NCBI RefSeq assembly: GCF_000378485.1
Contig: NZ_KB899967.1
Coordinates: forward strand, 186,001 to 250,000
Direction of reading: 5' to 3'
DNA: 64,000 nucleotides
Source of the DNA: Flavobacterium rivuli WB 3.3-2 = DSM 21788
Lineage (GTDB): Bacteria; Bacteroidota; Bacteroidia; Flavobacteriales; Flavobacteriaceae
Shown: positions 1 through 9,300 of the stretch, piece after piece
Layout: the number at the start of each line of letters is the position of its first letter
How positions within the stretch are numbered: the first letter of the stretch is position 1
The notes under the pieces: generated by a model
Told to the model about the DNA's origin: nothing
The model's database searches: none
What the model saw: the letters and a program-made list of their open reading frames with translations, nothing else
Program-made: the position numbers and the translations under genes

Positions 1-599
1 AATGCTTTAATACCTTCATAATGTGCCAATACAGATCCCTGCATTGCCTGTCTCCACCAGTTGTGCTTAATACCTTCCTGTACCTTTGCTCCTTCGCGGT
101 TCCAGCCGTAAAAAGGTATTGGGAAATCATAAAAATATTGTGCCCTGCTAAAGCCTGTACCTTCACGAATTTCATCAAAAACAGATAACGGCACACCTTC
201 GGGGTTACTGTCATTTTTAATCATGATAGGCGTTACTGCACTTATAAGTACTGCTTTTGCAACACGGTCTTTACCGTAACGTGCTACATAGCGAATAGCC
301 TCACCACCACCTGTAGAGTGGCCTATGTGTATTGCATCCCTTAAGTCAAGAGCTTCGGTTAATTCAGCAATATCAGCTACATAAGTATCCATATCATTAC
401 CGTTAGCACTTTGTCCTGAGCGTCCGTGGCCGCGGCGGTCATGCGCTATAACCCTGTATCCCTGTTTAAGGAAAAACATCATTTGGGTGTCCCAGTCATC
501 ACCTGATAGTGGCCATCCATGATGAAAAACAATAGGTTGTCCTGTTCCCCAGTCTTTGTAATAAATTTCAGTTCCGTCTTTTACTGTAATCGTACTCAT
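1..599 (-). CDS. alpha/beta hydrolase, non-heme chloroperoxidase/arylesterase type (partial, runs off left edge)
   Basis: Reading leftward from the ATG at 597-599, the frame stays open to the window edge, so only the N-terminal ~200 residues are present. The start MSTITVKDGTEIYYKDWG is typical of the cofactor-free haloperoxidase/esterase branch of alpha/beta hydrolases. An HHGWPLSGDDW oxyanion-hole segment lies near residue 26 and the nucleophile elbow GHSTGGGE follows near residue 93. The catalytic Asp and His would lie beyond the edge. These enzymes usually hydrolyse small esters; perhydrolysis is a side activity, so the substrate cannot be named. It stands alone, separated from mqo by an AT-rich spacer holding the mqo terminator. 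Confidence 0.85.
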   Translation of the reverse strand, partial: MSTITVKDGTEIYYKDWGTGQPIVFHHGWPLSGDDWDTQMMFFLKQGYRVIAHDRRGHGRSGQSANGNDMDTYVADIAELTEALDLRDAIHIGHSTGGGEAIRYVARYGKDRVAKAVLISAVTPIMIKNDSNPEGVPLSVFDEIREGTGFSRAQYFYDFPIPFYGWNREGAKVQEGIKHNWWRQAMQGSVLAHYEGIKA

Positions 600-802
600 T
601 TTTTTGGTTTTTTTGATTATTATTTAGAATTGTGTTTTAAGGATAGGTATTTTCTTTTTAAAAAAGTTTATCTCCCCTTGAAATTTACAACTTTGCGCCC
701 AAAAACACAAGACTCTACAAATCAAATATTTAAAAATATTAAGTTAAATTTAAGTTACGAAATGTCGTATTTTTATGTAGCCATTTCTTACAATCGTAAT
801 AA

Positions 803-836
803 TAAAAAATGCCTGCAAATTTACTCTGCAGGCATT
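803..836 (-). terminator. intrinsic terminator downstream of mqo
   Basis: A 10-bp perfect stem (AATGCCTGCA with TGCAGGCATT) is followed on the minus strand by a run of T. It lies 27 bases after the mqo stop codon. Confidence 0.8.
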
Positions 837-863
837 GCGTATTATATAATTGCAAACTCTTTT

Positions 864-2366
864 TTAGAAAGAAGTAAGCCCTAATACTTTATGAGAATGT
901 TCCCTTAATTTTGCCAGTAATTCCGGCTCATTATTAAGATGCTTACCGTATGATGGTATCATGATGCGCAGTTTTTGCTGCCATGCTTCAGTTTTTACCT
1001 GCTCTGTAAAGCAGCGTTCTAAAAGCTCTACCATAATAGCAACAGCAGTACTTGCACCCGGAGAAGCACCTAAAAGCACTGCAAGAGTACCATCGGCACT
1101 ATTTATAACCTCTGTACCAAACTCCAGCTTGCCGCCCTCTTTGTCATCTTTTTTAATAACCTGCACACGCTGACCGGCAGTTTCAAGTACCCAGTCTTCC
1201 ATTTTTGCATCAGGCATATATTCCTTAAGTGCTTCAAGCCTGTCTTCGCGGCTTTGTGTTACCTGCTGTATAAGGTATTTTGTAAGCGGTATATTATGGT
1301 ATCCGGCAGCCAGCATAGGGCCTATATTGTTTGCACGTATAGATGTAGGCAAGTCAAAATACGAACCCTGCTTTAAAAATTTGGTACTAAACCCTGCATA
1401 AGGGCCAAAAAGTAATTCTTTTTTGCCGTTTATCATACGGGTATCTACGTGGGGCACGCTCATAGGCGGCGCACCTACAGATGCCTTACCGTACACCTTG
1501 GCATTATGTTTCTGTATAATATCTTCGTTAATACATTTTAGCCACTGCCCACTCACAGGGAAGCCCCCAAAGCCTTTACCCTCTGGTATATCGGCTTTTT
1601 CAAGAAGGTGAAGCGACCCACCGCCCGCGCCAATAAACACGAACTTAGAATATACACGCACTTTCTCGCCGGTGTGCAGGTCTTTAATCTTAAATTTCCA
1701 TTTGTTACTACCGTTCTTAGAGCGGCGCATGCTCGATACCTCTTTGCTAAAGAACAGGTTTACACCATCCTGTTTACCCAGCCATGCAAACATATCGCGG
1801 GTTAACTCGCCAAAGTTTACATCGGTACCTATTTTCATGTTAGTAGCGGCAATAGGGTCTTTGCTATCACGGCCTTCCATAACAAGGGGCATCCATTCTT
1901 TAAGCGTTTCAGGATCTGTACTAAATTCCATACCATGAAACAGCGGAAATTTTTGTAATGCCTCATGCCTTTTTTTAAGAAAATCTACATTATCCTCTCC
2001 CCATACAAAACTCATGTGGGGTATGCTGCGCACAAAATCTTCGGGTTTACTTATCAGTCCTTTTTCTATCAGGTAGGCCCAGAATTGTTTAGATTGCTCA
2101 AATTGTTCGGCAATTTTTACAGCCTTAACAGTTTCTACATCGCCATTAGGCAATTGCGGGGTATAATTAAGTTCACAAAAAGCAGAGTGGCCCGTACCCG
2201 CGTTATTCCACGCGTCCGAACTTTCGGCGGCAGCTACGTCAAGCCTTTCATAAATATTAATTTTTACTTCGGGCATCAGTTCTTTTAAGAACATGCCAAG
2301 CGTAGCGCTCATTATACCGGCGCCTATAAGAACCACATCGGGCTCTTGGTTGATAGTTGTGGACAT
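864..2366 (-). CDS. mqo: malate:quinone oxidoreductase
   Basis: This is an FAD-dependent peripheral membrane enzyme that oxidises malate to oxaloacetate and passes electrons to the quinone pool, replacing or complementing soluble malate dehydrogenase in the TCA cycle. The protein is 500 aa, the usual family length, with an N-terminal dinucleotide-binding segment VVLIGAGIMSAT at about residue 11 and a C-terminal LLGASPGASTAV segment that is highly conserved in Mqo. The frame is open 22 codons further upstream, but the ATG at 2364-2366 (MSTTINQEPDVV) fits the family and lies 19 bases from a good -7 element. It appears monocistronic, with its own promoter and terminator. Confidence 0.95.
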   Translation of the reverse strand: MSTTINQEPDVVLIGAGIMSATLGMFLKELMPEVKINIYERLDVAAAESSDAWNNAGTGHSAFCELNYTPQLPNGDVETVKAVKIAEQFEQSKQFWAYLIEKGLISKPEDFVRSIPHMSFVWGEDNVDFLKKRHEALQKFPLFHGMEFSTDPETLKEWMPLVMEGRDSKDPIAATNMKIGTDVNFGELTRDMFAWLGKQDGVNLFFSKEVSSMRRSKNGSNKWKFKIKDLHTGEKVRVYSKFVFIGAGGGSLHLLEKADIPEGKGFGGFPVSGQWLKCINEDIIQKHNAKVYGKASVGAPPMSVPHVDTRMINGKKELLFGPYAGFSTKFLKQGSYFDLPTSIRANNIGPMLAAGYHNIPLTKYLIQQVTQSREDRLEALKEYMPDAKMEDWVLETAGQRVQVIKKDDKEGGKLEFGTEVINSADGTLAVLLGASPGASTAVAIMVELLERCFTEQVKTEAWQQKLRIMIPSYGKHLNNEPELLAKLREHSHKVLGLTSF

Positions 2367-2384
2367 CTGTATGTTTTGAAAACA

Positions 2385-2392
2385 CAAATTTA
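2385..2392 (-). promoter_or_regulatory. putative -7 element of the mqo promoter
   Basis: The minus strand reads TAAATTTG, matching the Bacteroidota -7 consensus TAnnTTTG. It implies a very short leader for mqo. A TTG lies about 25 bases upstream, a wider spacing than usual, so only the -7 box is claimed. Confidence 0.5.
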
Positions 2393-2469
2393 CTGGTAAA
2401 ATGTCTAATAATTTGTACAATATTAGCATCACTCAGCACTATAACATACTTTTAACAAAAAAAGCGTTT

Positions 2470-2886
2470 TTAGAACATATTTTTTCGTGATAAATAATCC
2501 TGAAGCATTATTGTTGCCGAAATTTCATCAATCAGAGCTTTGTTTTGCCTTTGCTTCTTTTTTAATCCGCTACTTATCATCGTCTGGAAAGCCATTTTGC
2601 TTGTAAACCTCTCGTCTACTCGTATTACCTGCATATCAGGAAATTGCCCAGTAAATTTTTGGGTAAAGGCATTAATAGCCTCTGCGCTTTGCGACGGCTC
2701 TCCATTCATTTGTTTGGGGTCGCCTATAAGTACAGCCTCTACCTTCTCTTTATTAAAATAATCTTTAAGAAAATCCAGTGCTGTGGCAGATGGTATCGTG
2801 GTAAGCCCGGATGCTATAATCTGCATTTCATCGGTTACAGCAATACCGGTGCGCTTTTCACCATAATCTATAGCAAGTATCCTCAT
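2470..2886 (-). CDS. ruvX: RuvX/YqgF-family RNase H-fold nuclease (putative Holliday junction resolvase, pre-16S rRNA nuclease)
   Basis: The 138-aa protein starts MRILAIDYGEKRTGIAVTD, the diagnostic YqgF N-terminus with catalytic Asp7. It then shows IGDPKQMNGEPS (substrate loop), VDERFTSKMA, and KALIDEISATIMLQDYL, which supplies the last acidic residue. Family members process the 5' end of 16S rRNA in E. coli and have Holliday-junction activity in other bacteria; the sequence does not say which applies here. Length and motifs are complete. It lies 97 bases upstream of mqo on the same strand, but the mqo promoter lies in that gap. Confidence 0.93.
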   Translation of the reverse strand: MRILAIDYGEKRTGIAVTDEMQIIASGLTTIPSATALDFLKDYFNKEKVEAVLIGDPKQMNGEPSQSAEAINAFTQKFTGQFPDMQVIRVDERFTSKMAFQTMISSGLKKKQRQNKALIDEISATIMLQDYLSRKNMF

Positions 2887-2974
2887 TATACAGGGTTTAA
2901 AGTTTGAGCATGCAGGGTGTAAACAGTTGCAAATATACTCTTATTTGCACACACGTGGCTTTTGTTGCCGTATG

Positions 2975-3253
2975 TTACACCTTACTAAAATCTTCGATAC
3001 ATTTTTTAGCATACAGTTTGGTAATGCTAAACACACGCTTTTTAGCCTCGCCATCTTTTTCTAATTTATGATTTGCAAGAAAGCTAACCGCCGTATTTTC
3101 AAATTCTTTTTGAAGTTCATTTATAAATGTTTCCAGCTTAGAGCCACCGGCAGATAAGTATTTTTCATTATTAAACTTCTGATAAAAATCTTTATGTAAC
3201 TGGTTGCAGGAATTTTCCAGTTGCTTCTCTAATTCTTTGTACTTGAAACTCAT
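2975..3253 (-). CDS. small hypothetical protein, paralogue A of a tandem pair
   Basis: I do not recognise a named family. The 92-aa product is charged and predicted all-helical, without signal peptide or membrane segment. It shares a pattern with the 91-aa product of the next gene upstream: a short Leu/Glu start with a Cys near residue 15, a central S/G-G-rich turn followed by L-E-x-F-I/L and a K-x-E-F-E helix, then a C-terminal (I/A)TKxxAKxCxE segment with a conserved Cys. The end-to-end similarity marks a tandem duplication. Both genes are AT-rich and lie between ruvX and SRP RNA. The two conserved cysteines per protein are notable for a cytosolic protein. Function unknown. Confidence 0.75.
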   Translation of the reverse strand: MSFKYKELEKQLENSCNQLHKDFYQKFNNEKYLSAGGSKLETFINELQKEFENTAVSFLANHKLEKDGEAKKRVFSITKLYAKKCIEDFSKV

Positions 3254-3401
3254 TAATTTTAAAGTAGTCTTTTTTAATTATGTGGCAAAATAACTACAAT
3301 AAGCTATAAAAAAAGTTATAAAATTTAACTCAAATTTAATAAAATTTTTCGCGCATTAAAATTTCTAATCTCTAAAAGATTTTAGTACTCATAACTACAT
3401 T

Positions 3402-3677
3402 TTACATTACCATTTTACCATAATGCTCTACACATAGTTTGGCATGCTTTTTTGTAATTGCTCTTATAACATGTAATGCCTCAGCATTTTCGGCAATCAT
3501 ATTTTTTTCAATAAAAGAAGTTTCAGCTTTTTCAAACTCTGTTTTAATGACATCTAAAAAAGCTTCGAGCCTGCCCGGGCCGCCCGACTGATAGTTGAGG
3601 CTATATTGTGCAGTTAGATTTGTTATAACTTCATTACAGGCACAATCAAAATCGGTTTCTAAAGCTGAATAATCCAC
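3402..3677 (-). CDS. small hypothetical protein, paralogue B of a tandem pair
   Basis: This 91-aa protein (MDYSALETDFDCACNEV at the start) is a paralogue of the downstream neighbour; both carry the SGGPGRLEAF / AGGSKLETF type turn-helix and a C-terminal TKKHAKLCVE / TKLYAKKCIE motif. It has an extra cysteine near the N-terminus (CAC). No signal peptide is visible. The 148-bp gap to the downstream copy is AT-rich, so each copy may have its own promoter. No known domain is recognised. Confidence 0.75.
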   Translation of the reverse strand: MDYSALETDFDCACNEVITNLTAQYSLNYQSGGPGRLEAFLDVIKTEFEKAETSFIEKNMIAENAEALHVIRAITKKHAKLCVEHYGKMVM

Positions 3678-3756
3678 AATTGTACTTATTAAAGGTTAAA
3701 CTTTATACAGCCTTTTTACAGACAGGCTAAATTACAAAAAAAGAGCTGTCTTAAAA

Positions 3757-3780
3757 CAAAAAAATCTCCGCGAAGGAGAC
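3757..3780 (-). terminator. intrinsic terminator of the SRP RNA gene
   Basis: On the minus strand GTCTCC-TTCG-CGGAGAT is followed by a run of seven T. It lies about 20 bases beyond the 3' end of the SRP RNA. Confidence 0.75.
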
Positions 3781-3801
3781 TTAACTATAAAGCAAAAAAA
3801 A

Positions 3802-3898
3802 ATGGCAAGCGACCTACATCGCACCGCTACAACCACATACCTTTGCTGTGTTCCCACCCTGGAGGAGTCTGCAGGAGCTGGTCGTGTAGGACTTGCCG
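3802..3898 (-). ncRNA. ffs: signal recognition particle RNA (4.5S, small bacterial type)
   Basis: The minus strand folds into one long hairpin with closing ends GGCAAG / CTTGCC. The apical part CCAGGGTGGGAACACAGCAA has the GGAA tetraloop-type cap and the symmetric and asymmetric internal loops that bind Ffh in the SRP M-domain site. Size (~97 nt) matches the bacterial small SRP class. It is bracketed by a strong promoter and a terminator, so it is a free-standing RNA gene. Open frames crossing it are spurious. Confidence 0.9.
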
Positions 3899-3901
3899 GT
3901 G

Positions 3902-3932
3902 CAAATATACAACCTTTTTGAATTTTTACAAG
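3902..3932 (-). promoter_or_regulatory. promoter of SRP RNA
   Basis: The minus strand has a -33 CTTG (3929-3932), a 19-base spacer, and a -7 TATATTTG (3902-3909), an excellent match to the Bacteroidota sigma-A consensus. The predicted start coincides with the 5' end of the SRP RNA. Confidence 0.8.
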
Positions 3933-3985
3933 CCATTGCCCAATATAAAATACAATTGTATATTGCTTTATTATTTTTAAAGACC

Positions 3986-5056
3986 ATGAAAAAACATAAC
4001 TTATTAGCTTTCATTTTATTGGGATCGGCTTTTATTTTGCTGGGCACCGTTACAGTTGCCTGTAATGACACAAAAGATACCGAAAATAATTTATTTACTA
4101 TAGATTCTGCCGGCCTAAAAGGGCAATACCAGCCGCAGGAAATGCTTCCGCTAACGGTTGCAAACACGCAAAAAAAGGAAATTGACTCGATTGTATATTA
4201 TCTTAATGATACTAAACTGGGTACCGCAAAAGGCAACACTAAGTTTGATGCCCCGCTTAAAGACCAGAAATTTGGGTATCAAAACATCAAAGCACTGGTG
4301 TATTATGAAGGTAAAAACAGCGAGGCTACAGGAAGGATAGAGCTTGTATCTAACATTGAACCTAAAATATTAGGCTACGAAATTGTAAACACCTTCCCTC
4401 ATGATACAGCTTCTTACACGCAAGGCTTAGAGTTTTATCGTGACACTCTGATAGAAGGTACAGGATTGTACAAAAAATCTGTGCTGCATAAGCTAAACTA
4501 CAAAACCGGGGAGCCTTACAAGCAAATAGCCCTCGACGGTAAATACTTTGGCGAAGGGGTTACTATTTTTAACAATAAGGTCTACGAACTTACCTATAAA
4601 GAAAACACCGGCTTTGTTTACAATGCAGATAACCTTACTAAAGAAAAAGATTTTACTTACTTTAAACAAACCGAAGGTTGGGGACTTACCCACGACGACA
4701 AAAGTTTATATATGAGTGATGGATCTGAAAAGATATATGTATTAGACCCTGCCACACTTAAAGAAACTGACTATATAAATGTGTACACCAATAACCGCAA
4801 AATAAAATCGGTTAACGAGCTGGAATGGATAGATGGTAAAATATTTGCCAATATATACCAAACCAACCTTATTGTGGTTATAGACCCTAAAACCGGTGCT
4901 GTAGAAGGCATCCTTAATATGGCCGACCTTGAAACCAAACGAACAAAATATCCTGATACTGACGTATTAAACGGTATTGCCTACAACCCTAAAACCAAAA
5001 CCATTTTTGTTACCGGTAAAAAATGGGACAAGATGTTTGAGATAAGACTAAAGTAA
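3986..5056 (+). CDS. glutaminyl-peptide cyclotransferase (glutamine cyclotransferase family), lipoprotein
   Basis: The enzyme cyclises N-terminal glutamine to pyroglutamate. The 356-aa protein starts at the ATG at 3986; the upstream extension overlaps the SRP RNA region and is rejected. A lipoprotein signal ends in the lipobox TVAC (Cys about residue 26), so it should be anchored in the periplasm. An Ig-like or linker segment of ~100 residues follows. The family domain begins around residue 120 with FPHDTASYTQGLEFY and contains GLYKKSVL, EGWGLTHDD, SVNELEWIDGKIFANIYQ, and LNGIAYNPKTKTIFVTGKKWD near the C-terminus, the blocks of a five-bladed propeller glutamine cyclotransferase. A short rho-independent terminator follows. 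Confidence 0.92.
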   Translation: MKKHNLLAFILLGSAFILLGTVTVACNDTKDTENNLFTIDSAGLKGQYQPQEMLPLTVANTQKKEIDSIVYYLNDTKLGTAKGNTKFDAPLKDQKFGYQNIKALVYYEGKNSEATGRIELVSNIEPKILGYEIVNTFPHDTASYTQGLEFYRDTLIEGTGLYKKSVLHKLNYKTGEPYKQIALDGKYFGEGVTIFNNKVYELTYKENTGFVYNADNLTKEKDFTYFKQTEGWGLTHDDKSLYMSDGSEKIYVLDPATLKETDYINVYTNNRKIKSVNELEWIDGKIFANIYQTNLIVVIDPKTGAVEGILNMADLETKRTKYPDTDVLNGIAYNPKTKTIFVTGKKWDKMFEIRLK

Positions 5057-5079
5057 CTATTTCAGATAAAATTTATACG

Positions 5080-5106
5080 AACCCTTTCAGCAATGAAAGG
5101 GTTTTT
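5080..5106 (+). terminator. intrinsic terminator after the glutaminyl cyclase gene
   Basis: AACCCTTTCA-GCAA-TGAAAGGGTT followed by T-rich sequence, about 24 bases after the stop codon. Confidence 0.85.
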
Positions 5107-5146
5107 ATTTATAAGTTTATAAAAGGATAAAGTCTAAATTAAATCA

Positions 5147-5920
5147 ATGAAACCAAATTTGCTATACCTGCTATTACTTTCAATTTTTGCTTGCGGTAAA
5201 GATACTTCTGTAGCAGAAAAAGCAATATTATACACAGAAAAGGAAATAATCAAAGATGGCTTTTCAGTCATTGATAGCCTAAATAAATACACCAATAAAG
5301 ATAGCCTTCTTATTGTAGATAATGCTGACGATAAATATTCAACGCTTTTTATTGGAAAAGTTGAAAAACATAGTTATGCAGTCTGGATGGAAAGTGATAG
5401 CCTCCTGGTATTTTATCAGAAGCCTGACGGAAAGCATTGGAATATTTCAAATACTTTTCATTATGGGATGCCGGTTAGCTACGTTGAGGGCGAAGATTTA
5501 AATGGTGACCGCTTTAAAGATGTAAAAGTATGTAGCTTTAACGGTGCAGCCGGAAACAGCGAAAATAGGATATTTCTGTACGATCCAGCTTCCGGGATTT
5601 TTAAATTGAATGATTCTTATTCATTACCAAATATTAAGTATAACAAAAAAGGTAATTTTGTACAATCATCCTGGTTTTCGGGCACAGTGCATTGCCAGGA
5701 AAAATATAAATATATTGTAACGAAAGACAGCCTTGTTTTTGATATGGGTGTTACTTTTTGTCCTACTGAAGCTGACGAAGGCAAAACAGGCACGCTGGAA
5801 TATTATAAAAAGATAAATGGAAGAAGAATAGCAATAGAGAACAAAAAAGGCAAATCGGGCAAGCTATGGAGAAAATTCGAAAATACATTTTGGAACTCTG
5901 AACATGATATTGTAAATTGA
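5147..5920 (+). CDS. hypothetical lipoprotein
   Basis: This 257-aa protein begins with a short lipoprotein signal, LLLSIFAC (Cys at about residue 16), and is otherwise soluble and rich in aromatic and charged residues. A DLNGDRFKDVKVCSFNG segment (about residues 118-134) resembles the Asp-rich FG-GAP/EF-hand-like calcium loops of bacterial surface proteins. I do not recognise a full-length family. It is transcribed alone, between two clear terminators, and converges on the RNA polymerase operon. Confidence 0.75.
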   Translation: MKPNLLYLLLLSIFACGKDTSVAEKAILYTEKEIIKDGFSVIDSLNKYTNKDSLLIVDNADDKYSTLFIGKVEKHSYAVWMESDSLLVFYQKPDGKHWNISNTFHYGMPVSYVEGEDLNGDRFKDVKVCSFNGAAGNSENRIFLYDPASGIFKLNDSYSLPNIKYNKKGNFVQSSWFSGTVHCQEKYKYIVTKDSLVFDMGVTFCPTEADEGKTGTLEYYKKINGRRIAIENKKGKSGKLWRKFENTFWNSEHDIVN

Positions 5921-5960
5921 TTTTACCCGAATAACAATATAGCAAATCAATACCCATAAA

Positions 5961-5986
5961 AAAACCCACTCTTTCGAGTGGGTTTT
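5961..5986. terminator. bidirectional terminator between the lipoprotein gene and the rpoBC operon
   Basis: AAAACCCACTC-TTTC-GAGTGGGTTTT, with A tract on one side and T tract on the other, lies between convergent genes. It ends the long minus-strand ribosomal/RNA polymerase transcript after the DUF3467 gene. Confidence 0.88.
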
Positions 5987-5994
5987 CTATTTAT

Positions 5995-6306
5995 TTAAGC
6001 TTGTCCCGGAGGGCCAAAACTCAGTGGAATTTGCGGGTGTTCTCCTTCGGTAATTGTGCCATGGGCAGCTTCAAACCTGTGGATGTTTTCGCTTAATGCC
6101 TTTAGCAGCCTTTTGGCATGCTGTGGCGTTAATACAATTCGTGATTTAACCTTAGCTTTGGGTATACCCGGCATAATGGCTACAAAATCCACGACAAACT
6201 CTGAAGAGGAATGGTTGATTATAGCAAGGTTACTATAAGTACCCTCGGCTGTTTTCTCATCCAGTTCAATGTTTATTTGTCCGGGCTGTTGTTGTTGATC
6301 ACTCAT
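5995..6306 (-). CDS. DUF3467 domain protein
   Basis: A 103-aa acidic soluble protein. The core NIELDEKTAEGTYSNLAI, the FVVDFVAIMPG strand pair, and KVKSRIVLTPQHAKRLLKAL are the DUF3467 signature. Biochemical function is not known. It starts 5 bases after the rpoC stop codon and precedes the operon terminator, so it is cotranscribed with RNA polymerase. This placement suggests, as inference only, a role connected with transcription. Confidence 0.88.
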   Translation of the reverse strand: MSDQQQQPGQINIELDEKTAEGTYSNLAIINHSSSEFVVDFVAIMPGIPKAKVKSRIVLTPQHAKRLLKALSENIHRFEAAHGTITEGEHPQIPLSFGPPGQA

Positions 6307-6311
6307 TGTTA

Positions 6312-9300
6312 TTAATAATTGTATTCCTCCTTAGGAGTTAAAAGCTCATTAAAATCTTCGTCTTTAGAACCTACAATAATTGCTTCATAGTCTCTCATAC
6401 CTGTACCAGCAGGTATTCTGTGTCCTACGATAACATTTTCTTTAAGTCCTTCAAGTCCGTCTACTTTACCGGCTACTGCTGCTTCGTTAAGAACCTTGGT
6501 CGTTTCCTGGAACGATGCTGCAGATATGAACGATTTAGTTTGAAGCGATGCTCTTGTAATACCCTGTAGTACCGGAGTTGCTGTTGCAGGAACAACATCT
6601 CTTGCAGATACCTGGTTTTTATCATTACGTTTAAGCAATGAGTTCTCATCCCTTAGTTCACGCGGCGTAATAAGCTGCCCTTCTTTAAGGTTTTCAGAAT
6701 CTCCTGCATCTTCAACAACTTTCATTCCGTAAAGTTTGTCGTTCTCTACAATAAAGTCAGACGTGTGTATAAGCTGGTCCTCAAGGAAAAGGGTATCACC
6801 CGGATCCTGAACCTGTACTTTACGCATCATTTGGCGAATTACAACTTCAAAGTGCTTGTCGTTGATTTTTACACCCTGTAAGCGGTACACTTCCTGAATT
6901 TCATTAACAAGATACTGCTGTACTGCCGATGGGCCTTGTATCCTAAGGATATCCTCCGGAGTAATGGCACCGTCGCTCAATGGCAATCCTGCTTTAATGT
7001 AGTCATTTTCCTGAACAAGGATCTGGTTAGAAAGTTTTACAAGGTACTTTTTAACTTCACCAAATTTAGACTCAATAACGATCTCACGGTTACCCCTTTT
7101 GATCTTACCGAATGATACTACACCATCAATTTCTGATACTACAGCTGGGTTACTTGGGTTACGTGCTTCAAGAAGCTCTGTAATCCTTGGTAAACCTCCT
7201 GTTATATCCCCGGTTTTAGATGAACGCCTTGGTATCTTAACTAAAATTTTACCTGCCTTAATCTTCTCACCGTTATCAACCATAAGGTGGGCACCCACCG
7301 GTAGGTTGTAAGAACGTATAAGTTCGCCATCTTTTCCGTAGATCAATAACGTAGGGATCAATTTCTTGTTCCTTGCTTCCGAGATTACTTTTTCCTGGAA
7401 ACCTGTTTGCTCATCGATCTCAACCATGAACGATTGTCCCTGTTCGATATCTTCATAAGCTACTTTACCGGTAAACTCAGAAATAATAACTCCGTTATAA
7501 GGGTCCCACTTACATATAAGCGCTCCTTTTTCTACAACATCGCCATCTTTAACATAGATGCTCGATCCGTAAGGAATATTGTGCGTATTTAATACAATAC
7601 CTGTGTTAGGATCTACCAGTTTAAGCTCTGTAGAACGTGAAACCACGATATCTACATCACCACCTTCAAGGTCTTCACCTTTAACGGTTTTAAGGTCTTC
7701 CAGTTCAAGGCGTCCTGCAAAACGGGTTACAATGCTTGATTCTTCCGATATACCACCCGCAACACCACCTACGTGGAACGTACGAAGTGTTAACTGTGTA
7801 CCCGGCTCACCAATAGACTGTGCAGCAATTACACCCACAGCCTCACCCCTTTGGGTCATTTTACCTGTTGCAAGGTTACGTCCGTAACATTTAGCACAAA
7901 TACCTTTTTTAGCTTCGCAGGTTAATGGAGAGCGTACTTCTACCCTCTCTATAGGTGCAGCGTTGATAGCTTTTACCTCTGCTTCTTTAATTTGCTCGCC
8001 TGCATGTACAAGTATTTCGTTATTAAGCGGGTTAATAACATCCTGTAGTGCCACACGGCCTAATATTCTTTCCCCAAGAGTCTCAACAATCTCTTCGTTC
8101 TTTTTAAGTGCGCTTACTTCTATACCACGTAGTGTACCACAGTCTACAGAGTTTACAATAACGTCCTGAGAAACGTCGTGTAGCCTCCTTGTAAGGTAAC
8201 CGGCATCGGCCGTTTTAAGGGCGGTATCCGCAAGACCTTTACGTGCACCGTGGGTAGAGATAAAGTATTCAAGGATCGATAAACCTTCTTTAAAGTTAGA
8301 AAGGATAGGGTTTTCAATAATCTCCCCACCACCTGCTGTCGATTTTTTAGGTTTTGCCATCAAACCACGCATACCTGTTAACTGACGAATCTGCTCTTTC
8401 GAACCCCTCGCCCCAGAGTCAAGCATCATATACACCGAGTTAAAGCCCTGTTGGTCTTCACGGATGTTTTTCATGGCAAGCTCTGTAAGTGTGGCATTTG
8501 TAGATGTCCACACGTCAATAACCTGGTTGTAACGCTCGTTGTTGGTAATAAGACCCATGTTATAGTTAACAGAGATAGCATCTACCTGAGTGTTGGCATC
8601 ATCAATAAGTTCCTGTTTCCTTGCAGGGATAATAATATCACCTAAGCTGAATGATAAACCACCCCTAAAGGCAAATTTATAACCCATGTCTTTCATGTTA
8701 TCAAGGAACGCAGCTGTTGTAGGTACATCGGTAACACTTAAAATCTTACCAATAATATCCCTTAACGATTTCTTTGTTAATACCTCATTTATATAACCTG
8801 CAGCTTCCGGAACTACTTCGTTAAATAGTACCCTGCCGGCTGTAGTCTGGATGATCTTGTAAACAAGCTCTCCTGCATCATTAAAGTCTTTAGCACGTAT
8901 TTTAACACGGGCATTAAGTTCTACACGGCCTTCGTTAAGTGCTATATTAGCTTCTTCGGCAGAGTAGAAAGTAAGGTCCTGGCCTAAAATTTTGTGGTCT
9001 TCTGTAGATATACGTTCTTTGGTCATGTAGTACAGACCAAGAACCATGTCCTGAGAAGGAACCGTGATAGGTGCACCGTTTGCCGGGTTAAGGATATTGT
9101 GCGATGCAAGCATTAACAGCTGTGCCTCAAGAATAGCCTCTGGCCCTAACGGTAAGTGTACCGCCATCTGGTCACCATCAAAATCCGCATTAAATGCCGT
9201 ACATACTAACGGGTGAAGCTGAATCGCTTTTCCTTCAATAAGTTTTGGCTGGAATGCCTGTATACCAAGCCTGTGCAAAGTAGGGGCCCTGTTTAGTAAT

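Noticed and set aside
519..884. 121-codon plus-strand frame
   Set aside because: It crosses the hydrolase start, an AT-rich spacer and the mqo terminator and stop; it looks random.
2257..2439. 60-codon minus-strand frame overlapping the mqo start
   Set aside because: Shadow of mqo in another frame with no independent signal.
3814..4167. 117-codon minus-strand frame over the SRP RNA and the cyclase signal sequence
   Set aside because: It overlaps a structured RNA and the glutaminyl cyclase gene, has no family match, and composition follows the opposite-strand features.
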